Both the position numbers and the translations under genes were made by a program. A stretch of 64,000 nt of DNA from Auanema rhodensis (taxonomy: Eukaryota > Nematoda > Chromadorea > Rhabditida > Rhabditidae). The notes under the pieces are model-generated. The model had not been told where the DNA came from, ran no database searches, and was given only the letters and a program-made list of their open reading frames with translations. Shown piece by piece: positions 51,611-63,659 of this stretch. The first letter of the stretch is position 1, and every line of letters starts with the position of its first letter. The DNA is taken from assembly GCA_964057225.1 (NCBI GenBank), contig OZ059898.1, forward strand, positions 13,603,767 through 13,667,766, in the 5' to 3' direction.

Positions 51611-54031
51611 TTAGTTTGAATTTTGAATTGAAGTTCTCAGTAAAATCCAAGAAACTTGTATGAAAGTTTGAAGTTGTGTAAGAATGCAATGCTAGAAAAT
51701 GATTAATTGAGATGAGGTGTTATAATCAGATTAGCTAATTGGGTAAAGCTTAGGCTGAAAATCGGAAAAGACGAAAAGTATATACAGAGGCAAAGAACTT
51801 AAGTTCTTAAAAGGTTAACAGAGAGAGAAAAAAAGATGAAGAATGATTTAGCAACTTATGAACAATGGGATTATCTATTTAATCCATATGAGACGCCTAA
51901 GCAATAGGTTTAAAATCGATAAGACGAGTGTTATGAAGTTCATTTATTTCTATTTGGGTGTCCAAAGCTCGGATTAAACAAAACAGATCAAGCATGTATA
52001 GATGATAGATAGAAAGAGAAAAATAAAAATATTTAGCTGATAGATCTTGAGAGAACACAAGTACGATATACGTACACAGAGAATATCGTGCATTAAGTCG
52101 CTTTATCAATCAAACTTTTCAAGTTATCAATCTAAATTAACTTGAGCGCAATCGGCAAAAAGTTTATTTCAGAAAACACATTACTTCGTAACAACTATGC
52201 TGATATGTTTATATATGGTTATATACATATAGTTAGTAAAAAATGATTAAGTTAATCATCCCTATCACGAAGTTTTTTTTCTGATTCGATACATATAGAG
52301 AGGATGAAACAGAATTTTTTTTTCAAATTCATAGATATTTAACTATGTGAATAGTCTCATTGTAAATTACGTGAAAAAAAGTTACGACTGTCAATTAAAG
52401 GTCAATTAGCACAGAAGGTACGGTAATTAAGAGCAAAGGAGCTGCAGGTTGTAAACATTCGGCTCGTAAAATAAGACATAACCCTCCATCATTTCACTAA
52501 ATTCTAATGCCATTTAGACTTTTCAAACTGAATTTCAAGAATTTGAAAATCAAATGTGAAATATTTGAATGTTTGGTACAATCAAATTTGTAATTGTTAT
52601 GAAGCGATCTTCCAAAACAAAATAAACTCCAAGGAAATGATTATGAGGAATTTGAAATGAAATAGACAAAACTTCTAACACTTGAATATATTCGTCAATC
52701 ATAAATATTTTTAAAAATAAAAAAAATATATTTTTTTCTTCACAATTCAAAAGAAAAAAAGAAGAATTTGATGAAAATGATCTCTAAAGTTTGTGTCTGA
52801 CATTGTCCTTGATAGATGAACGAAGTCTAAAACCGGCACGATTATGAATTTTACCGTATACGGCATTGGATTGAACAGTCAAGCGACTTTTCATTTCTCT
52901 TTTTCTCTTTTCATATATATATATATATATATGAACATTCATTTCATATCTAGTACTAGTATGTATAGATTCTGATCAAAAAATGAGGCAAAAGAGAGAA
53001 TGACGAAGTGTTGAGAGAGAAAGAATAAAATGAAATGTAAAGCAAAAAGGATTAACTAAAGATTGCCAGAGAAAAAAAGATAGAAGGAGAGAGAGGGATA
53101 GCTACTATACTACAGTAACTGAGAGAGAAAGAGAAAGAGAGAGAGATAGAGGGAGAAAATGAAAGAGAGAGAGAGAGAGAGAGAGAGAGAAAATTGAGTA
53201 AAATTGTAGGTGCAAATGGTCATAGAGCAATATATGCAAAATTCTGTTTTAAACTCAACTATTTTCTTTTTTTGAAGTAACTATAAAGCCTGATTGAATT
53301 GAAATAGAGTTCAATTAGTTTGAGGCAAAAAGAGGCATAGAAGAAGACATTTATAAGGTTTATAGCCTATATGAAAGGTGATTGAAGGTCGAAAACACTT
53401 ATGAACATTAAATGAATCCTTCCAACAAAACACTTAGCAACAATAGCCGTGTTGAGCTTTTTAAAGAAAATTATCAGAATCATGAGCAAGAAAGGGAGGA
53501 GTAAGTAAACCTTTTAATCAGTTAAGAATAAAAAATGACGTAACGAAATATATACACACATTCGACCGGAAAAGGTCCAGACTGTTCCGTTGTTCTCTCT
53601 CTTTCTATCCCTCTTTGCAGGTGTTGATTATCAGAAATTATACAATACAAAGTATTTAAGGTTATATTGATTACTTTGATATAGTTAGTCAGTCAGTGGT
53701 ATATTCGTGTTACGGTATATTTTGAGTGACATAATATATATAAAATCTAACACATATCTAATCATTGACACCTTATTTGGTGATTATGCTTGAATAATCC
53801 AAACATATAGTTGTTTCCTTTAAAAACGGGTCAAACAAACGATACAAGGTAAAGGAAGAAAGCAAAGTGGTTCCATAAACTAATGTCATGATTTACGATG
53901 TGTTTACTGTATTTTTAACACATCAGGTTGTAAAATGCTAATAAACTTCTCTGAATAAGCTTATCAACCTCATGCAATTTATATTTCAATTTTATTTATT
54001 TTTTCTTATATAATTTTCTGTTATATTACAA
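51611..54031. other. Intergenic
   Basis: No gene recognised. AT-rich with (TA)n at 52914-52932, a GA-rich segment at 53080-53190 and a C-poor, purine-biased + strand. Confidence 0.45.
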
Positions 54032-55754
54032 TTATTTTTCTAATAGTCCAACTGTATTATTTGTAATTTTATCTAGAATATCTTCCTTCAATCGTGTACA
54101 GTATTCATGTCCTTACAGCACATACCAGCATATCAACTCGTGCTGATCTTGCTAATAGCTTTGGTTGGCAGATGAGTTATATCCTTTGGCTACAGACTTC
54201 CGTAACACCTGAACTCAGCCTTCGAGCAATACTTGGGGTATCAACGATGCTGCCAGTTCATATGTCAGATTTTGTAACCATCTAGATGACTTGAGGATAT
54301 TGAAGGTCGATCATCACCTTCAAGCAAATGACAGTTTTGTAGAAAAAAAAGTTTTTAAATTCCAGATTTGCATGAAAAGTTCTTTTATTTCTTCACCTGA
54401 TTCGCATAACAGCGAAAAATTTTCTAATTTCCATTTAGCGTAAAAGTTCACGTGTGAGCTATGTGCAATAGGCTGTTCACGTGAAAGTTCACGTACGAGC
54501 TGTGTGCAATAGGCTGTTCACGTGAAAGTTCACGTATGAGGTATGTGCAATAGGCTGTTCACGTGAAAGTTCACGTATAGTAAGTAGGACATTTGATTGT
54601 TGAATTATCCGTTATACAAGTCATTGTATTGGAAAAACTTCATTTTCATTGATAGAGTTTGTTTTTTTTTTTCGATGAAAATCAAAAAAAGTCATGTATT
54701 ATAGTTAAGATAGATTGAATGAATTTGAATTGTAAAATAATAATTATATTATTTAGTATTTAGATGATGAAGTATCATAATTAACTGACGAATAACAACT
54801 ATTCATCAATTGGCGTTTGCTATTCATTTGAAATTAATCTCTGTACTCAAAAGGTAGTCATGTCAAGGAAGTCCATCTTGTTTCAGTAATCCGCTCATAA
54901 AAAATATGCAAATTTCAAGGTTTTTCCGGTCTTTTCTCTCTATTTCTCTCAAGGATGTTATAATATTCATTATTCTCTTCCGCTTAACCTTTCAACCTTA
55001 TTCAATTCATTTCTCTTGATTATAGGATATAGATTACTTACTTATATAAAATAGTTTCATTTTTATTTCTCCATATTCATCTCCCTTCTTCTCTCTTTCT
55101 CTCTCTCTATCTCTCTCTCTCTCTCTTTTTCTTCATCTCTCTCAATCTCACTCTCTATGTCCTGAAGTAGTTGTTACCATTGAAAGTCATCAAAACGATT
55201 AGCTTGAGAAAATGGAATAGTTGCCTACCTAAGGTCATTCGTACGCAAAATCTCACGTATTTAATATAATTTTCAAAATAAATTCTGACAGTTTGTACTC
55301 TTCTATATGACGACCTCAATATCATGTTCTCCAGCTGTGTATGCATATCCATCAGATTCAATAAGATGATGGATTCTACTTCTTCATCTTTTTCTCCTGA
55401 TTTACTAGCTTTAAGTTCATATTAAATTCATTCGTTGATCTTCAGTATGGTCTCATTCAACTAGTAGTACTACTACTTCCATCTTTGATCAATCTAATGG
55501 AATTCTATCTCCTTCTCTCTTTCCTTACCATACTTTTCTTCCTTCTTTCTTTCTTTGTCTTCTCACTTCTTCTCTCTCTCTCTCTCTTTCTCTCTTTTTC
55601 AAGCTTAATAATTCTTTCTGTTACCTATACATGACAGACCTTCATACACAGCACTTTTATCAGGAGTGGACTCTTCGTTCTTCTTCCAAATTTGGCACAT
55701 TGATTGTTCAAATGAATGTGGGGGACCTTCAGATGGTATTGGATGATTATTCAT
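54032..55754 (-). CDS. Possible unrecognised multi-exon gene (partial model)
   Basis: Candidate exon 1 (55625-55754) follows a TTTATTTCAG acceptor, starts MNNHPIPSEGPPHSFEQSMC and ends at a GTAACA donor. Candidate exon 2 (about 55257-55408) joins it in frame through a CTTAAAG acceptor and contains ESIILLNLMDMHTQLE. A 39-nt exon-like piece lies at 54279-54317 and a C-terminal-looking frame ending in VGLLEK at 54032-54034 (stop). The middle is unresolved, and a tandem repeat (54443-54578) lies within the span. I recognise no domain. Exons 1 and 2 look real; the rest is weak. Confidence 0.33.
54443..54578. repeat. 41-bp tandem repeat with palindromic E-boxes
   Basis: AAAGTTCACGT occurs at 54443, 54484, 54525 and 54566, exactly 41 bp apart. 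Between them GTGCAATAGGCTG recurs three times. Each full junction contains TTCACGTGAA (54476, 54517, 54558), a perfect 10-bp palindrome around CACGTG. The repeat is GC-richer than its surroundings. TCACGTGA is the known core for MITF/TFEB-type bHLH factors (HLH-30 in nematodes), so a regulatory array is possible. Confidence 0.85.
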
Positions 55755-55769
55755 TTTGTTATATTTCTG

Positions 55770-57331
55770 AAATAAAATGAAAATGTTGAATATACTATAT
55801 GAACTGATTATAAATTTTTTTAGAAAATTGTCATTTTTTTTGCAAAAAAAAGAAAAAAATAATGAAGAAATAAATACAATCATACAGTATACAGGTAGTA
55901 TACATACATATGTCTGCTTTTGCAAATTTACTCTGATACTCAATGACAAGGAGTTTGAAAAGTAAAAAAAAAAGGAAAAAGAAAGAATTCTACTTCGGAA
56001 CTATAATTTTTCTATCAAAATTAGACTTTTTATTAGAAATTATCATATATGCAATGTATTTAATCTTCGAATTGTGTTCATAAATCAGATAGTTTTTCAT
56101 GAAATTCACTCAAATGTAGGAAAGTAAGGAAGAAAAGTTAACAAGCTAGTATAGTTGCTACCACTATTCTTCTCCTCCCTATGACGTAGAATTTCAATAA
56201 AAAATGTGTGGGTGGGTGATGTGAGTGATACAACTTTTCCAAGGCATTTGTATCGTCGTGCCTTGATTTGCTTACTTTCCAACAGAAAACTGATAAGAAC
56301 ACGAAGAAAGATTAAAGTAGGGAGGAGCAGAGACGATCTTAAAATACAAAAGTTAGAGAGAAAAAGGGGGAGGAGAAGGAAGAGAAAGAGAGAGAATAAA
56401 AAAATGAGTGAAAATCAAAGCATAAATAAAGGAAAATATAGAATATATTTATAATTAAAATAATTTTTGAAAATAATTAACTCTGCATCTCTCGATTTAA
56501 GATGATATATAACAAATAGAAGATCAAACTATTTAAAGAAAAGGGTAAAAGAATCACCAGGATTAGATTCGAAAGAATAATCAGATCAATTATATTTTTT
56601 TAAATGAAATTCTGCTTCAGCAAACGGTGAAGACTTCTAATTCTAGTCTCTGTTACATTGCTCACAGAACAAGCCTACAGGTAACTAAAAATTTTGCATT
56701 TGACCTCATTTCATCTTATGTCCGGATGAAATTACAAAGGATCTCATCCGACAATAAGCAGATGCCAGTCGTCGGAATCTTCTACCTGGCACTTCCCGCT
56801 TTTCTATCCATCTATTTTCAAATTTTTTAAGGACCTTAGTTTAGATTATAGGAAATTCAAAAATAATTTATATACTCTAGTATGGTGTGTATAAACTTTC
56901 TTATATGATTAATCATTATATTTAAGCCATGAAACTTATAGTTGCAGTTTTTGCCTAATATTTCTTCCAATTCGAACATCTCACAACAGCTTTTTGGTAG
57001 TACTCTTTGAAGATAATCATAATTTAATGCTTATAAGTTGATTTTGTCCGAACATTTATATAATTTAGAACGTTTATGGACGGCTTAGTGTGTTAATCCG
57101 TTAGTTTAAGTACATGATGATAAGAAAGTTGGTGTGGTGAAATGAAAGAATCTCGTGCTAATCTGATGAATTCATAAAAAGAAAACTATGTTAAGGTGTT
57201 ACAAATTATTTACATTTTTGGAATAAAGATCATAATCTTTGTGAAATTGACAATACTTCACATCTTTTCATGAAATATTCACGTAAAAATTGTTCATAAA
57301 AAGATTATGAAAGACTTAAAAAGAAAAAGGA

Positions 57332-57398
<67 letters not shown>

Positions 57399-57440
57399 AA
57401 GATAAAGAGAGAGAAGGAGAGAGAGAGGGAAAGAAGAAAA
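55770..57440. other. Intergenic with exon-like patches
   Basis: Mostly AT-rich. At 56621-56680 there is an exon-like segment on + (TGCTTCAG acceptor, 20 open codons, CAG|GTAACT donor), and 56730-56815 is also of balanced composition. Neither could be joined to anything. A (GA)n tract fills 57330-57432. Confidence 0.3.
57330..57432 (+). repeat. (GA)n microsatellite, interrupted
   Basis: About 100 bases of GA with occasional AAA or GGA interruptions, the longest purine tract in the window. Confidence 0.9.
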
Positions 57441-57450
57441 AAAAACACAA

Positions 57451-57759
57451 ATGAGTGATAATCGTCATGTCAAATATCTTTCCAATATGTCTGCATCCTT
57501 AATCGGTGTGAGAGTGTTCCAAAAACGGATTATATTATTAATTTCAAATAAAACAAATGAAAATCAAAATGTGAGAGAAGAAGGAGGAGAAGAAGAAGCT
57601 TTGTCCAACAAGGCAATTGGTTTTCAACACGATAAGGAGCGCAAAGACAACAAGATACAGACGCTCATGCTACCGTATAGCCACAGCAGCAGCAACAGCA
57701 GACACACTCATAAGCATCGGACTTCATCATGCTTTTTAGCTTTTTCACTCCTGTTTTGA
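57451..57759 (+). CDS. Possible ORF, unrecognised
   Basis: 102 codons from an ATG in an A-rich context, just after the long (GA)n tract. The product starts MSDNRHVKYLSNMSASLIGV and has a Glu-rich patch and a Ser/His-rich stretch (SHSSSNSRHTHKHRTSS). Composition between 57600 and 57730 is balanced, unlike chance frames nearby. No family is recognised. It may be a single-exon gene, exons with a small intron (a GTGTGAG donor follows codon 19), or chance. Confidence 0.25.
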   Translation: MSDNRHVKYLSNMSASLIGVRVFQKRIILLISNKTNENQNVREEGGEEEALSNKAIGFQHDKERKDNKIQTLMLPYSHSSSNSRHTHKHRTSSCFLAFSLLF

Positions 57760-58727
57760 ACAACCAACTAAACGTTATGATTTTACTTTTTAAACCTATC
57801 TAAATATGATTATTTGATACCATTTCACAGAAAATATTGTACAATACCTTTTCTTTCTCTTCATGCTTTAGCATTTTGATGATTTCCATCAGCTTCTCAT
57901 CATCATCGTTCTCCAATTTGAAAAATCGAAAATTGCTGTTTCTTTAAGATTATACAAGTTTTTCAATATATCACATAATAATGAAAATATTAATTTTTTT
58001 CATAAAATTAGTCATCAAATTACGCAAATATGTTTGTAATTCTTCTTCTATTAACTTTAAAAATTTCAGAATATTTTCAAGTTTAATATTTATATTTGAA
58101 TATACATTAGCATAAATCTTTAAATAATAGCATACTGAAAACTGATTAAGTTTGTCAACTTTTCCATTTTTTTTCATTAAAATCAATGTAACTATCTAGC
58201 AATTAGAGCTTCTTCTTTCCACCGTTTGATACAAATCACTTAAGAAAATATTTCTTTTTTTTTCAGAAAAATTAAATGTTTTTCAAGAAGAAAAATGAAA
58301 ATAATTAGAATGTTTTGTAATTCTCATACAAGACCTTTCATAAGGTTTGTATTGTATGCATAGTTCCGTTATCACCAAATGTGACTTTGTTTTAGCGATA
58401 AATCACTCTCACACCCCCATTTATAACCAATCAAACGAAGAAATACCAATTGATGGGGGACCATAAATTACTTCATTAATATTAATTATTTAACACCGTT
58501 ATGTTGGGACCTACATGATTATTTATAAATTTCATTGAAATATTTTAAAAAGTTTTATTAAAAAGAAAATAAAAATAATAAATGAAATCTAGTAGAATTA
58601 AAAAAAAACTAAATTCAAATATCATTTGATCAAAGCTATATATACATATGAATATATGAAATTAATAGAAATGTTAACTATATGTATATAGTTAAGAAAT
58701 GTTTCATAGTTTGAATCTTAAACATGT
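57760..58727. other. Intergenic
   Basis: AT-rich, nothing recognised except a 10-bp-arm inverted repeat at 58674-58695 just beyond the stop of the next gene. Confidence 0.5.
58674..58695. repeat. Short perfect inverted repeat
   Basis: TTAACTATAT-GT-ATATAGTTAA, 10-bp arms with a 2-nt centre. Related short palindromes occur at 35511-35529, 39615-39634, 41777-41791 and 45921-45936. Confidence 0.7.
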
Positions 58728-59156
58728 TTAACAACACCATGTATGTTCTAATGAAGTTAAGGTAGTTTCATCCGTTGGTTTATCAACCAATTGCTCAAAC
58801 ATGTTTTGGAAATCATTTTCAATTCGAGTTAAATAGTCTTCTTTGATTTGTTTACGAAATCGATGAGGTTCCATACCTTCCGGAACTAAGGTAACCTTAA
58901 TTATATAATTTTAGCATAATAAAGTTGATTATATATTTTAATAAAAATGAAAATAGCATACAGATTGTCCATGATAAAAATCATTAGCATGTCGAATAGC
59001 AAAACAGAGAATGGCACAGAATAGAACAATACCGATAAGGTTTAATTCATCTCCGTTTGCAGTATTTTTTATTCTAAAATATATTTTATTTTATTTAAAA
59101 AGTCTCTTTCTATCTCCAGTTCTTTAATAAATTTTCAAACACACATTCCTTTTCTC

Positions 59157-59211
<55 letters not shown>

Positions 59212-59339
59212 ATCGTTTCAAGAAAACTAAATGATATGAGGTGAACTGACCTGCTGTCCTCACTAGATGCATCTTGTATGAAAGATGCTGATGTAACAGA
59301 TAGAAGAATACAGTAAATTGTATATTTCATTTTTGCCAT
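58728..59339 (-). CDS. Small single-pass membrane protein, unrecognised
   Basis: Three exons, 122 aa: 59251-59339, 58962-59073, 58728-58895, all joining in frame. Residues 4-19 (MKYTIYCILLSVTSAS) form a clear signal peptide; a second ATG at residue 4 may be the real start. A short acidic and polar ectodomain is followed by one membrane segment (LNLIGIVLFCAILCFAI, about residues 41-57). The charged tail of about 60 residues (HRFRKQIKEDYLTRIE) ends in WCC. By topology this is a type I membrane protein with a small ectodomain. I recognise no family; such proteins can be channel or receptor auxiliary subunits, but nothing here shows that. Intron 1 holds a (CT)n tract. Confidence 0.65.
59159..59209 (+). 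repeat. (CT)n tract in an intron
   Basis: About 50 bases of CT inside intron 1 of the small membrane-protein gene. Confidence 0.9.
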
Positions 59340-59740
59340 CAAATCAAAAAATATGATTTTCAAAATAAGAATCAGAATTATCTTAGAATTGTCTTTCTTA
59401 ATCTTTCATTTAGTCCCACTCAAGACAAACATATCACCATTTGACAGATTTTCATAGAATCAACAGAGAATCAATATTTTTTTTGAAAAGAAAAACGATT
59501 TAGTCAAACATTTTTTATAATTTATAAGATTAAGTTTCAAGTTTTAATTTATAACTCATCACTTGGAACTAACAATATTCTGAAATATCATACAACATAT
59601 AACTAATTATTTAAAAATAAATCATATTTATTGATTTTTGTGAAATTTAACCTACAATAAGAAATAAAATCAATAAAAACTAATTTACAAAATAGTAAGA
59701 GATAAAAGTAATATTTCCTCAAAATACTTAACGTTGAAAT
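59340..59740. other. Spacer between two small minus-strand genes
   Basis: AT-rich, no gene; 401 bp between the stop of the upstream gene and the start of the downstream one. Confidence 0.5.
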
Positions 59741-60225
59741 TCAGATAGCACGCTTCATTGATGCTCTTGTTTTACCAAAAATCATGCTAGAAGAGCCAGG
59801 CATGGTAGATGTCGGAGTGGCAAAGTTCGAATTGAGTGAAGATATTGTGCTAATGGTTGGAGTACATGTTGACATGATTGCCAGGGATTCACGACTACAT
59901 GATGGAGGTGTATTCTGATGCATAGCTGGAGGTAGAGACGGTGTTTTGAATACAGGCATCGGATTATTGGACATAGTGTTAGTTGATGTCGCAGGCACAG
60001 AAGTTGGAATGTTATTGCTTGAAGCCTTACCAACAGCTTTACCTTTCTTACGATCTTGCTTCTACAATATTATTATAATAAATATATATAAAACATGATA
60101 TGTTAACTATAAATAGTAAGCTAATTATAAGAAATACTTACTTTTAATCGACGTGCAAGCATATTTTTCATGAAAATCATATCTTGTGTAGTTACAACAA
60201 TCTCAGATAAAGGAGAAATCATCAT
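59741..60225 (-). CDS. Ser/Thr/Pro-rich protein, unrecognised
   Basis: Two exons, 134 aa: 60142-60225 and 59741-60061. The ATG lies 4 nt after a TTCTTCAG acceptor, as expected for spliced-leader addition, although an upstream coding exon cannot be excluded. The first 50 residues are hydrophobic then strongly basic (MLARRLKKQDRKKGKAVGKA). The rest is Ser/Thr/Pro/Asn-rich and probably disordered. The N-terminal part could pair with a partner or be the end of a larger protein whose earlier exons I missed. No function is proposed. Confidence 0.5.
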
Positions 60226-61949
60226 TGTACTGAAGAAAATGAAAATTAAAAATAGAAATACAATAAAGAGATTTAGTTAATGGATATCTAACAGAATAAT
60301 AATAATAATAATAAATTGAATGAAACTAAATTGGACAGACTCTGTTCATGTTCATATTTCTCAGCACAGCTCCATAATTAGGTCAGGTTGTCAGAGTTAT
60401 AAAGCAGACTATAAACTATAAATATTTATAATAATGTTAATATATCTTAAAGAATATTTAAAAAAAAATATTTAACATTTACATGAACTTATGAATCTAT
60501 TAACTATGCTGATTATATGTATGAGAATCATAGATTACAAATTATTCAGTATATCTCTTGTTTACTATACATGACATATCAAACAAAATATAAAACAATC
60601 AAAATAACTTGTAACGACTCTATGAGTAAGTGAATGAGTGAGTGAGTGAGTGAGTGAGTGAGTATGTGTGTAGATCTATAGAAATTAAAAATATTGGAAA
60701 GAAGAATAGTACAACCGTACGCGTAGATATTACTGCTTCAAATGAAATTCTGAATACTTACGTGAAATGACGTAACTCTCACGTATAATATATTATTATT
60801 TATTATAATATATAATATATAAAGAATAAAATAGAATAAAATATTTATAAAAAATATATTAACCTCTTTCATTCAAAATTGTATTTTTTTTTGTTTGAAA
60901 ACAAATAAAATAGAAACATATCCTCTCTAAATAGATATGAAGTTAAATATTCAATCAATGTTTAGTTTTTAATTTTGTTTTCTGTTTTTATTCAAAAAAT
61001 ATTTTGAAATATCAAATGTTCTTCTCTAATTTGAATGTTTATGAAGCCATTGAAAGCTTGCACATTATACATATATCAACTATGTCCAATGTTCAAAAGT
61101 GATTGAAATTAAAGAAAAACGATCAAAAACAATTAGAAAATAAATTTTATTATATATAATTCTTTTTTTTTTATTTTTAACTATTTTTAGTTTCAACTAT
61201 AAATATGTGTGGACATACAAGTAATAATACTAAAACTATTATAGCGTTTCCATGGCTTCCTTTCAATTCTTCTTCATTCTTATTTCAAATATTAAACATA
61301 AGTATTTAGAAAAACATTCTTTATTAACTATTTGCTTTTTCCCTTATATTGTGTAAAAAAAATTTCTTTAATTTATTGGTTTTTTAAAACCAAAAGATGC
61401 TTCTTCTTTAACCTTTTAAATTTATTTTACATCTTTCTTACAAAGCTACTAGCAACATACTCATACTAAACACAAGAAACAAGAAAATGCTTTTTCTATT
61501 TGTTTAGACCGTTCGCATACAACATCATTTTCTCTCGTAAAATTTGAGAAAAAACCTTTTAATTCATCAAATTCTGAATATCTTCTTTCTTTTTCAATGC
61601 CGTAATGAATTTCGTTTACTTTCCTGCTCGAGAACTTTTAAGCTGAACTATTATTCTTTCATTTTATATTTGGAAATTTAACCAACTTATTCTTATTTTT
61701 AACAATATTTTTGTTTACTTTTTCAATTTTATTTTTACAATACAATGTGTAGTTCTGCTATTTTTTTCTGAATTTTAAAATAGGTTCTCTATATAATATT
61801 ATCCAGACATACATACATTTATTGAGCAAACACCTAATATTGAAAAAGATTTTACAGATGTTCAAATATTATAAATCATTTCAGTTATAATTTCTAATAT
61901 AATCTATGTTAATATTTCTATATTATATATTGTGGATTATATATTAGAT
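60226..61949. other. Intergenic between divergent genes
   Basis: Very AT-rich. Contains (ATA)n near 60295-60313 and a (GTGA)n array at 60632-60664. The fucosyltransferase start follows at 61950. No exon recognised. Confidence 0.5.
60632..60664 (+). repeat. (GTGA)n tetranucleotide array
   Basis: About eight tandem GTGA units. Confidence 0.85.
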
Positions 61950-63557
61950 ATGAAATCAATTGTAAGTATTTTCTAAAATATTTTTGAATAACTTTTTAAA
62001 TTTTTGTAGACAAAATCACCGTTTGTATGGCTATGTATTATATTCATTGGTGGAACATTTCTAGAAATTATCAGCCGATTCAATAATTTTACTACATCTT
62101 CATCTTTTTCTCAAAGTATTCAAGACAATTACAACTTTTTTTTGTTAAATTCAGCTTTTTTCCAGCATTTTTCAGTATTAATGATTCATATAACAATCGT
62201 TTCTATCCAAGAAAAAAAGTTCTAATTTATGCTGCAACAACATTTTTTCATAAAACAATAACTGATGAATCGTTTCTAGATGGCTGTACATCAACAAAGG
62301 TATTTAAACCTTTAAAATATTAAAAATAAATTTTATATCTTAGGGTTTCTGCCATATCACATCAGATTCAAATGATTTAGAAAAAGCTGATGTGATTGTT
62401 TTTCATAATGCGGATTATTCAAGTGATAGATTACCGCCAATTCGTTATAATGTTCCTTACGTGTTATACAGTATGGAAAGTCCATATAATGATAAATTCC
62501 GTCCAGGACAAGGTATTTTTAATTCTTCTTAAAAGATTTTAAAATAAAATTATTTTTAAAGATATAATAAATTGGACTATGAGTTATCGAAGAGATGCTG
62601 ATGTTTGGTATCCATATGGTCATTTTGAACCTTTAGAAACAGAAAGTGATTGTTTAAATTCATAATTCTTCTCTTTTCTTTTTAATATTTTTCTTTTTTA
62701 CTTCTAATCAATATTTCATTTAGTTGATTATGATTTGGATTCAATATGGTATGCGAAAGATCCGTATAAATCAGTTGCATGGTTAGCTTCTAACTGTCAT
62801 ACAGGAAATAATCGTATAGTATTAATAAAAGAATTAATTAAATTAGGAATGAAGGTATTTCAAAATATTTTTAAAAAATAAAATTTTAAATGAAATAGGC
62901 TGATTTATATGGTCGTTGTGGAAAACCAGCACCAAAATGTCAAGGAGTATCAAAGCAAAGTGATCATTGTGTTATACAATTACTAAAGTAATATTTTGAA
63001 TTTATTATAATTATATGAATCAAAGGATTGAAATCAAATTACAGGCCATACAAATTCTATTTGGCATTTGAAAATACGAATTGTCGTGATTATGTTTCTG
63101 AAAAATTCTTTGAATCACTTCGGACTCGAATGGTCGTACCAATAGTAATGGAAAGAAAAATATACGAAGACATCGGTGTAAGCTGCAAAATTAAAATTTA
63201 AAGTTCTAACATGTTGAATCATCTTTCAGGCTCCACCTTCTTCTTTTATAGCAATATCAGATTTTGAAACTTTAAATGATTTTACAAACCATTTAATTGA
63301 TTTAGAATTGGATAAAAAGAAATATTTGAAATATCACGAATGGAGAAGATCATATAGGTTTTTGACAAATTTCTTCCATGCAATGTTTTAACCTTTGATA
63401 TTTCAGAGTTCAACCAGTTCAACATGATCGTACAGGGTTTTGTGAACTATGTCGTCGACTTCAAAAACCAATATTCCATCATAAAAGTTATAAAAATATT
63501 TCAAAATGGAATGAGGAAAAGATATGTAATCAATCATTTATATTAAAATATGTATAG
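61950..63557 (+). CDS. Alpha-1,3-fucosyltransferase (GT10 family)
   Basis: Ten exons, 378 aa: 61950-61961, 62010-62115, 62166-62299, 62344-62512, 62562-62645, 62724-62854, 62899-62987, 63045-63177, 63230-63357, 63407-63557. A short cytosolic start is followed by one membrane anchor (FVWLCIIFIGGTFLEII, about residues 9-25), the type II topology of Golgi glycosyltransferases. The catalytic domain shows YSMESP, AWLASNC...R, DLYGRCG and the hallmark YKFYLAFENTNCRDYVSEKF (about 244-263), then APPSSFIAISDF and GFCELC. Family knowledge: these enzymes transfer fucose from GDP-fucose to GlcNAc on glycoprotein glycans in the Golgi; nematodes have several (fut genes). Exon 1 has only four codons. All key motifs are intact. 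Which fut gene this is cannot be decided. A possible AATAAA at 63640-63645 sits 83 nt after the stop, against the convergent neighbour. Confidence 0.93.
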
Positions 63558-63659
63558 TTTAATTTCTGAAATTATTTTTAAAAATGCGGGTCTAATGATG
63601 AATCAATGTTAAAATTATTTATATAATTAATTAATTTATAATAAAATATTAATATAATA

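Noticed and set aside
54094-54285. 63-codon plus-strand ORF
   Set aside because: It overlaps minus-strand exon-like blocks and has no splice context or recognisable features of its own.
55042-55161. GA-repeat-encoded third exon of the possible gene at 54-56 kb
   Set aside because: The frame is just translated microsatellite and hits a stop; a TTCAG before it is probably coincidental.
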